Shown here: piece after piece, positions 39,950 through 45,709 of the stretch
How the letters are laid out: each line of letters begins with the position of its first letter
Numbering within the stretch: position 1 is the stretch's first letter
Virus record (IMG/VR): IMGVR_UViG_3300023184_000218
Coordinates: 1 to 45,709 of that record
DNA length: 45,709 nucleotides
Source: a virus
Reading direction: 5' to 3' (one strand)
Program-made: the position numbers and the translations under genes
Notes under the pieces: model-generated
Databases searched by the model: none
What the model was told of the DNA's origin: nothing
What the model saw: only the letters and a program-made list of their open reading frames with translations

Positions 39950-41296
39950 TTAAAATTTAGAAGAAAGATCATCAGCAGAATCTTTATCGTGTCTGATGTC
40001 TACGAAACGCGGTAAGAAAAGCGATCTGTTATCATGTTTATCTGTGATGGTAACATTGTAAAGTACTGCTGCGATCTTACCGATATGAGAATCTGGATCT
40101 TTACTTAATGATTGTAAATCACTATCGGTAAATCCTGATCCAACCTTAACATTAAGGGTTTTTGATGCATCGGTCATAATAAATCCACCGATGAATCCTT
40201 CTCTTTTACCTTCCCCTGGATACCATCCAGCAATCTCAAGATCACACTCATTTACCTCCTTAAACTTAATCCAGCTTTTTGAGCGGGTACATTGATAAAC
40301 AGCATTATCCTTACATATCACACCTTCCCCACCAATATCTACTATTTTTTTATAGATCGCTGGTACTTCTCCGGGGTCCGAGAGCTCCCACATCTGCGCG
40401 AGCTTAATCGGAGACGTTTCAGATAAACAGCTGGTGATTTTTTCTAATGTGTGTCTTCGATCAACGTACTCCAAAACACCGTTTCCTTTATCTAGCGTAA
40501 TCAATTCATCAAAATCAAAAACGTTAAATAAGAAACCACTTTCGATTTCATTACTTGCGGTACCCTTTAATATCTGGGTTACTTTACCGCTAACTGACTT
40601 TCTGTTCAAGTCTGTTAATTCGCCATCAAAAAACCAATTGCCCGATAAACCCGAGTTTATCATACAAAGTTTTAAATCGAAGGTTATTTTAGGAAAGCAA
40701 GAGGCATTAAGTTCATTGAAAGCTCTAGTGAAATATGAGATCTCACCATTTTTATAAACCGCGATAACACGAACCCCGTCATATTTTTCTTCGCAGTAGA
40801 TCTTATCCCACTTATCAATTGTTGAATGATCGTCCGTCGCTAACATAAGTGAAGGATCAGGGATCAATTCTCTAGAGACTGATTTATTGATTAGCTTTGC
40901 ACCAATTCCAATATTCATCCGCTTAGTTAGTATCTTCATTAAGACCTTACGAAGCTCTTCGTCTTCGCTTTCAACCTCTGATAATTTAGAAGATAATAAT
41001 GTTTCCGCTCTAGATCTTAGCGAATCGTTTGCAGCGGGTGCTTTCTTTAAATCTTCAATCAAATCTTTAAACTCCTCCCATAAATTAGGATTATGCTCTT
41101 TGCTGTGAGTTGGGAAATTAAGTTTGTGAAGTTTAGTAGTAACAAAGGGATTAAAGCAAGTATCCAGGATATACTCCAGTTTTGGATTTATCGATTCCTT
41201 GATTAATGTTTGCTTTGCTTTTTGTGATCCCTCACCTGTTAGAGATTCTACAACCTTTAGAATCTTAATACTGTTTATCATTTCGTCCAATGCCAT
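39950..41296 (-). CDS. ATP-dependent DNA ligase (T4 gp30-like)
   Basis: 448 residues (T4 ligase: 487). The adenylation motif is IYCEEKYDGVRVIAVYKNGE with active-site Lys171. Motif III-like FFDGELTDL, motif IV-like GGEGVICKD, and motif V SWIKFKEVNECDLEIAGW follow in order, then the OB-fold domain. It seals nicks left after primer removal, working with the 5' nuclease and polymerase clamp system downstream. The 211-base gap upstream holds a terminator and a host-like promoter element. Confidence 0.92.
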   Translation of the reverse strand: MALDEMINSIKILKVVESLTGEGSQKAKQTLIKESINPKLEYILDTCFNPFVTTKLHKLNFPTHSKEHNPNLWEEFKDLIEDLKKAPAANDSLRSRAETLLSSKLSEVESEDEELRKVLMKILTKRMNIGIGAKLINKSVSRELIPDPSLMLATDDHSTIDKWDKIYCEEKYDGVRVIAVYKNGEISYFTRAFNELNASCFPKITFDLKLCMINSGLSGNWFFDGELTDLNRKSVSGKVTQILKGTASNEIESGFLFNVFDFDELITLDKGNGVLEYVDRRHTLEKITSCLSETSPIKLAQMWELSDPGEVPAIYKKIVDIGGEGVICKDNAVYQCTRSKSWIKFKEVNECDLEIAGWYPGEGKREGFIGGFIMTDASKTLNVKVGSGFTDSDLQSLSKDPDSHIGKIAAVLYNVTITDKHDNRSLFLPRFVDIRHDKDSADDLSSKF

Positions 41297-41313
41297 ATAT
41301 TATTTATTTTATG

Positions 41314-41321
41314 CAAATATA
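41314..41321 (-). promoter_or_regulatory. Host-like promoter element TATATTTG before the ligase gene
   Basis: The minus strand reads GTATTATATTTGCATAAA, 18 bases before the ligase ATG. It matches TAnnTTTG and shares TATTATATTTGC with the element before the kinase gene. This would fit early or middle expression of the replication operon. Confidence 0.4.
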
Positions 41322-41337
41322 ATACACGGTAGCGGGT

Positions 41338-41372
41338 AAAAAAAATTATCCAGGGTAAATTTAGACTGGATA
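41338..41372 (-). terminator. Probable intrinsic terminator after the portal genes
   Basis: Minus-strand TATCCAG and CTGGATA form a 7-bp stem with a 12-base loop, followed by A then eight T. It sits in the 211-base gap between the second portal gene and the ligase gene. A second weaker hairpin (GATATT-CTTC-AATATC) is next to it. The remainder of the gap shows no open frame. Confidence 0.6.
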
Positions 41373-41506
41373 TTGAAGAATATCAGGACTTTTCTATTTC
41401 TTATTTTAACCAGCCTATTTTAAGGCTTATTACAACTTGAAGGTGTTATGATGGATAATAGGTTACGATCGCATATAAGCCAAAATAAAAGGTGCTATGC
41501 GAATTC

Positions 41507-43123
41507 TTATAAAGTTACTTCGGGTGCCTCGCCTTCTTCACCCTCTGCAGGGGCAGCAGCTTCACCCTCTGCACCTTCGGCTTTAGGAGCTTCTTTAGCT
41601 TCCTTCTTTTTATAGGATTCATTAGCAGCTAACTGATCCGGGGTTAGGCCAAGAAATCTTTGTATTAGATAGTCATTATCAAAATATGCTTTTTCCTCCT
41701 CTCCTACTTTAACCTTAAGCTCGCCCAATCCTTTTATGAACTCGCTTCTTTTGGAAAAATTAGTTAACTGAACCATCTCTTCAAATTCACTTTCCCTGTG
41801 GAAATCTAATCCTAGATTTGTTTTAAAACTTCTATCTCTTGATAATTCAGGAAAATCCAAGCACATCTGGATGTATAAAGGTTTTACTAGTATCTCTTGG
41901 AAAATTGATCTCAATCTTCTTAGGAATTTTTCGAATCTTATCTCATCCCTTTCAAGTTGATCGATACCTACCTGATAATTGACTGGTCCAGATGCTCTTG
42001 ATGCAAATCTAGCATAAGGTATTTTAGAATCCATTTTAAGCTTGTTATAGAAATAAAGAACATTATCCATAACATTAAAATCAGGACCACTAGGATTTAA
42101 CGATTCGATTTGTGGGGATTGGCCATTTTGCTCTGGGAATAAATAGTTTTTGTAAAACTGAACCTTAGGTCTTCCGTTAACTGTTAACTCTCCAGAAGCA
42201 TCATTTATTGCAATATCTTCTTTGTAATTAGACATGAGTTGACCTAATGTTTGCATCGCCTTTTGAGGTGACTGTGTACCCGTAGGAATAATAAACTTAA
42301 GTCTATATGAAGCATTCATAACATTCCAGATAATCCTAGAATTCTCCATGATCCTAAGAATGTTATACGATCTAATAAGTCTTTCAATGTAGCTAACCCT
42401 AGATACACTATTACCCTTAGCATAAGAAATATAAACAATCTGCTCGTTAGTGAGCTTTCTGGTCATTTGAGGATTTTTTGGATACTGTATCCAAAATTGT
42501 TGGAATTCATTCTCACCTATTTTTTCGACCGCAGGTTGAAGTGAAGAAGCATCTAATTCTTTAAATCCTATTATCTCCTTTCCCTTGTTGTCGTAGATTA
42601 TTTCAAAAGCAAGAAATCCGTCAATTAGAAATTGTTTAAAGTACTGCCATCCCAAAATTGAATTCTGAAATCCAAAAACGTTATAGATCCTATTGTAATG
42701 ATCGGCTATCTTATCTTTTACTTTTTCTTTCAGATCTAGATTAACGAAAGAAGGATTAGCAAAATAATTTCTATCGTCGTATGTGATAGATTCGTCTGTA
42801 ATTGTATCAAGTATAAATTCAATTTCTCCATTTAGTGAAAATTTTCTTAAGAAGTTTCTTTTCTCTATATAATCCTTATCAAAGTAAGCAATATACTTTC
42901 TTACCTTTGTATCCTGGTAAGAAGCTGTCCAATAAAAGGCATCGTCCTGTGTAAATCCGGTGCCTTGTTGAGAAAAAGCTCCCTCAGTTTTTCCTATGGC
43001 CTGCGAATTTCTAACGACCATGTCGTCATAGTCCATACCAAACTTTGACACCTTTCCAAGGTTCCTTAGTATGTTACCTAAAGCTGACTCATTGGGTCTT
43101 AAAAAATCTAAAAATCCTGCCAT
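41507..43123 (-). CDS. Portal protein, gp20-like, second paralogue
   Basis: 538 residues (T4 gp20: 524). Typical portal segments include FGMDYDDMVVRNSQAIG, YIAYFDKDYIEKRNFLRKFS, FLIDGFLAFEIIYDNKGK, IVYISYAKGNSVSRVSYIER, and PQKAMQTLGQLMSNYKEDIA. The Ala/Glu/Pro-rich tail ends EGEAPEVTL. It lies 9 bases after the first portal gene and shares well over half of its central residues with it, so the pair arose by tandem duplication. Portals form the dodecameric ring at one vertex through which DNA is packed. It is the last gene before the terminator. Confidence 0.9.
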   Translation of the reverse strand: MAGFLDFLRPNESALGNILRNLGKVSKFGMDYDDMVVRNSQAIGKTEGAFSQQGTGFTQDDAFYWTASYQDTKVRKYIAYFDKDYIEKRNFLRKFSLNGEIEFILDTITDESITYDDRNYFANPSFVNLDLKEKVKDKIADHYNRIYNVFGFQNSILGWQYFKQFLIDGFLAFEIIYDNKGKEIIGFKELDASSLQPAVEKIGENEFQQFWIQYPKNPQMTRKLTNEQIVYISYAKGNSVSRVSYIERLIRSYNILRIMENSRIIWNVMNASYRLKFIIPTGTQSPQKAMQTLGQLMSNYKEDIAINDASGELTVNGRPKVQFYKNYLFPEQNGQSPQIESLNPSGPDFNVMDNVLYFYNKLKMDSKIPYARFASRASGPVNYQVGIDQLERDEIRFEKFLRRLRSIFQEILVKPLYIQMCLDFPELSRDRSFKTNLGLDFHRESEFEEMVQLTNFSKRSEFIKGLGELKVKVGEEEKAYFDNDYLIQRFLGLTPDQLAANESYKKKEAKEAPKAEGAEGEAAAPAEGEEGEAPEVTL

Positions 43124-43132
43124 TTATTATTT

Positions 43133-44746
43133 TTATAATGTTACCTCTGGTGTTTCCCCTTCTTCACCCTCTTTTTTCTCTTCCCCACCTTCTTTCTTCT
43201 CCGCCTTTTTCTTCTCTTTCTCTTTTCTCTCTATAGCTTCTCTATTTGCTATTATATCCTGTCTCGACATACCTAAGAATGTCTCGATAAGGAATGCGTT
43301 TGAAAAGTAAGGTTTTTCCTCGTCTCCTGTTAATGAAGACATAGTGGTAACAGATTCTTTCCTTTTGTTTATTACATCCATTTCCTGATTAATCTTAAAT
43401 GGATTATCAGAAAAGTAATCGAGACCTAATTGACTTTTAAACATGAAATCTTTTTCTAGATGCGCATATTTTTTTGCCATTTGGATCCAAAGAGGCTTGG
43501 TTAATATCTCTTGGAATATCGATCTTAATCTTTCAACAAATTTAGAAAATCTGATTTCCTCTTTGTCCATTCCTTCTGCACCGTTAGAATACGGAGAAGT
43601 ATTACCCCCATCTGGCGTATGGAATCTTGAAGGTGGGACTTTTGATTCTTGTACAAATTTATCAAAGAAATATGACAAAGGCGCTGGATCATTAAGATTT
43701 GGTCCTTCTGTATTAACTGGTTCTATAGTGGGAGTACCGTTGACACCAGAAGGCATTAAGTAGTTCTTATAGAACTGTATTTTGGGTTTACCGTCCACTA
43801 ATAATTCTCCACTATCATCATTTAGCTGAATGTCCTCCTTATAGATACTCATGAGTTCTCCTAATGTCTGCATACCCTTCTGTGGGGATTTGGTACCAAT
43901 AGGAACAGTCATTTTTAATCTGAAAGATGAATTCATAACTGACCATATGATCCTTGTATATTCAATAATTCTTAGGATATTATACGGTCTGATTAATCTC
44001 TCTATATAGCTTACCCTTGAAATTGAATTCCCCTTAGCATATGATATGTAGATTACCTGTGGGTCATAAAGTACCCTTCTTCTTTTAGGATCCTGCGGAA
44101 ATTGCGTCCACGTGTTAATAAAGCTACCGTCTATTTGTTTTTCTACAGAAGGCACTATCGTAACAGAATCTAGTTCCTTAAACCCCACGATATACTTACC
44201 GTCGTTGTCATAGATAATTTCAAAACATAAAAAGCCATCAACTAAAAATTGTCTAAAATATTGCCATCCTGTTATATCGTCGGTGAACCCCCATATATCA
44301 TAAAGATTCTTGTAATTCTCATATAGATCATCCTTTAACTTTTCGTTAATGTTAGTTATATCTATAAAATCCGGATATGCAAAAAAGTTAGCAGGATCGT
44401 AAGAAATAGCTTCGTCACATATTGTATCTAACACCCATTCTATTTCGGGATTAAGCGAAAATTTTCTAAGATAATCTCTTTTTGATTTATAGTCCTTATC
44501 GAAATAAGAAATGAATTGTCTGGTTGTAATATCCTGCTTTGCTAGTGTCCAAAGCATGCTTTCATCTTCGACGTTAGCCTTATTTTTATTCAAAAATGCA
44601 GCTTCAGTTACACCGACAGCTTGTGAATTTCTGATGACCATGTCATCATACTTCATACCAAAGGTACTCAATTTTCTTACAGATTCTCTAATCCTCTGTA
44701 TAACAGGGGATTGTGAAGGATCATTATTATCTACAAAACCGGCCAT
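43133..44746 (-). CDS. Portal protein, gp20-like, first paralogue
   Basis: 537 residues. FGMKYDDMVIRNSQAVG, FISYFDKDYKSKRDYLRKFS, FLVDGFLCFEIIYDNDGK, VIYISYAKGNSISRVSYIER, and PQKGMQTLGELMSIYKEDIQ align one to one with the second copy. The tail is rich in Lys and Glu and ends EGETPEVTL, so both copies keep the same PEVTL terminus. Differences cluster in the N-terminal 70 residues and in the loop near residues 340-370 (a longer PDGGNTSPYSNGAEG-type insert). A GATATATA motif lies 58 bases before its start. Either copy might be the true packaging portal. Confidence 0.9.
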   Translation of the reverse strand: MAGFVDNNDPSQSPVIQRIRESVRKLSTFGMKYDDMVIRNSQAVGVTEAAFLNKNKANVEDESMLWTLAKQDITTRQFISYFDKDYKSKRDYLRKFSLNPEIEWVLDTICDEAISYDPANFFAYPDFIDITNINEKLKDDLYENYKNLYDIWGFTDDITGWQYFRQFLVDGFLCFEIIYDNDGKYIVGFKELDSVTIVPSVEKQIDGSFINTWTQFPQDPKRRRVLYDPQVIYISYAKGNSISRVSYIERLIRPYNILRIIEYTRIIWSVMNSSFRLKMTVPIGTKSPQKGMQTLGELMSIYKEDIQLNDDSGELLVDGKPKIQFYKNYLMPSGVNGTPTIEPVNTEGPNLNDPAPLSYFFDKFVQESKVPPSRFHTPDGGNTSPYSNGAEGMDKEEIRFSKFVERLRSIFQEILTKPLWIQMAKKYAHLEKDFMFKSQLGLDYFSDNPFKINQEMDVINKRKESVTTMSSLTGDEEKPYFSNAFLIETFLGMSRQDIIANREAIERKEKEKKKAEKKEGGEEKKEGEEGETPEVTL

Positions 44747-44777
44747 TTAGTATATTTAATTATTCTAGTTACAAATC

Positions 44778-45383
44778 TTAAATTAATTTCGATTGGAATT
44801 CTTTATATATCCCACCTATATCTAACCCCTCTACAAATGTCTTTCTAAGATATGGTATTTTATACCAGTCCTCTAGATCTAAAATATGAATTTCTCTAAT
44901 AAAATTAGGCTTAAATCCAAAAAGAGATGATTCATACCCTGTGCCTACCAGCATCTTTTTTAAATTCACGCTGGTTAAAGGGAGAGGTGTTGCAGCTCCG
45001 CCTTTTTCGTAGTGATTCTGATTTTTTTCGATAAGTAAAGAAAAGTTATCATAGACCTTACCCAGTATCTTTAGTCTGTATTCAGGAGGGGTTACTATTA
45101 AATCTATCCCAGTTAATATAACACCGTTATTTTTAGTCTGATGCGAATCAGTGCAAAGAACTATAGGGTTCCTATCAATGAATTTTCTTTTTTCTGTTAT
45201 TTCGCTATCAGTAGGATACTGAAAAGAATATATCTCGCCAGGTATAAATGGGGGTAAGAATTTTTTATCTGAAGCCCCTCCGCTAAAATACTTTCTGGTG
45301 AATATGTCGTCGGTATTCTTTACGAGATCAGCAACATTATTGAATTCTTTTTTATATTCCAATACAGATTCTGAGTACGTCAT
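44778..45383 (-). CDS. Uncharacterised 201-residue protein between gp4-like and portal genes
   Basis: The sequence has IPGEIYSFQYPT, NPIVLCTDS, GVILTGIDLIVTPPEYRLKI, then FIREIHILDLEDWYKIPYLR. This order (short beta strands, 'G.DL...P..R...L', then a C-terminal Trp-Tyr helix) resembles a group of proteins of unknown function in T4-like marine phages, but I cannot name it. The ATG overlaps the gp4-like gene stop by 4 bases, so translation is coupled. Position between head-completion and portal genes suggests a head or DNA-packaging role. Confidence 0.6.
   Translation of the reverse strand: MTYSESVLEYKKEFNNVADLVKNTDDIFTRKYFSGGASDKKFLPPFIPGEIYSFQYPTDSEITEKRKFIDRNPIVLCTDSHQTKNNGVILTGIDLIVTPPEYRLKILGKVYDNFSLLIEKNQNHYEKGGAATPLPLTSVNLKKMLVGTGYESSLFGFKPNFIREIHILDLEDWYKIPYLRKTFVEGLDIGGIYKEFQSKLI
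44804..44811 (-). promoter_or_regulatory. Candidate late promoter, GATATATA, before the portal genes
   Basis: The minus strand reads GTGGGATATATAAAGAATT inside the 3' end of the 201-residue gene, 58 bases before the first portal start. Confidence 0.5.
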
Positions 45384-45709
45384 TTACTTCTAAATAGGAA
45401 TTTTTCATCAACCACTCCAAATTTAAATCCTCTTTTTTCTGCCCATTCCTTAGCTGCCTTAAATTTTGCCTGATTGGTTATCCAAATTTGCATGTTGTGG
45501 TTATATGACTTTAGCTTTGCAATAGTCATAGCTCCTTCGTATATAGGTTTTTGTGTTTGTCTTTCCGGTTTTATCTCTATTATCCATTCTTGCTCATCAC
45601 AAGATTCTTTTAGAACCTTTATATAAAAGTCCACATTATAGTCATGTTCTTTTTTGTCAAGAGGATTGATATACCTAATTGCAATAGGTTCAGAACTCCA
45701 TTTTAATAT
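45380..45709 (-). CDS. Head completion protein, gp4-like, N-terminus outside the window
   Basis: 110 codons are visible and the frame is open to the window end (ILKWSSEPIAIRYINPLDKK at the edge), so the gene is 5'-truncated here; GTG at 45634 is internal, not the start. KWSSEPIAIRYINP, DVDFYIK-type VDFYIKVL, WIIEIKPERQTQKP, and AAKEWAEKRGFKFGVVDEKF match the T4 gp4 (gp50/gp65) head-completion family. The D...E-x-K pattern (DFYIK / EIKP) is that of a restriction-enzyme-like nuclease fold. It is thought to act on filled heads before tails attach. Confidence 0.82.
   Translation of the reverse strand: MLKWSSEPIAIRYINPLDKKEHDYNVDFYIKVLKESCDEQEWIIEIKPERQTQKPIYEGAMTIAKLKSYNHNMQIWITNQAKFKAAKEWAEKRGFKFGVVDEKFLFRSK

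Noticed and set aside
41373-41506. Possible small RNA or tRNA in the gap after the portal genes
   Set aside because: Only short hairpins are seen; no cloverleaf or conserved tRNA loop could be drawn, and no open frame of note is present.
45380-45634. A short 84-residue protein starting at GTG 45634
   Set aside because: The frame continues to the window end with clear gp4-like sequence, so this is the 3' part of a longer gene.

Overview
This window is part of the genome of a large, T4-related tailed phage (a myovirus). It most likely infects a member of the Bacteroidota. The T4 kinship rests on a gp4-like head-completion protein, two gp20-like portals, a gp21-like prohead protease, a gp23-like major capsid protein, gp44/gp62-like clamp loader subunits, a T4 RNase H-like nuclease, and a gp5/gp27/gp53-like baseplate set. 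The host guess is inference. The DNA is AT-rich, start codons are preceded by A-rich stretches rather than Shine-Dalgarno motifs, and a few promoters look like the Bacteroidota TAnnTTTG element. Nearly every gene is on the minus strand, so transcription runs from high to low coordinates.

Layout in the direction of transcription. (1) 45.7-41.5 kb: gp4-like protein (cut by the window end), a protein of unknown function, and two tandem paralogous portal genes. (2) 41.3-33.6 kb: replication and repair genes. These are an ATP-dependent DNA ligase, a clamp loader gp44 homologue broken into two genes by a split intein, a guanylate kinase-like enzyme, a 5'-nuclease, a gp62-like subunit, a UVR-motif protein, a UvdE-fold protein and a DnaQ-like exonuclease. 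(3) 33.5-26.3 kb: nucleotidyltransferase, a large protein with a hydrophobic centre, a fused prohead protease-scaffold, and the major capsid protein. (4) 26.2-19.6 kb: a homing endonuclease, then four Lys/Glu-rich proteins that look like capsid-targeted internal proteins. (5) 19.5-17.5 kb: a P-loop kinase and an asparagine synthase-like amidotransferase. (6) 17.4-12.1 kb: small genes of unknown function, a Nudix enzyme, and the only plus-strand gene. (7) 12.1-3.4 kb: baseplate/tail hub genes, including one with a 23-residue repeat. (8) 3.4-0 kb: an S1-domain protein, an amidoligase-like protein, and a structural protein cut by the window start.

Four patterns stand out. The clamp loader appears to be assembled by protein trans-splicing: intein N-half of 103 residues, C-half of 35, at the Walker B motif. 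The octamer GATATATA recurs 19-66 bases before starts of head and other late genes and is probably this phage's late promoter. Several proteins begin with a short segment like the T4 capsid-targeting sequence ending in (L/I)-x-Glu, the expected prohead-protease site. The scaffold carries the same cleavage motif in almost every unit of a 14-residue repeat, as though built to be shredded. No tRNA, rRNA, CRISPR array or insertion sequence was recognised, and no non-coding gap exceeds 211 bases.
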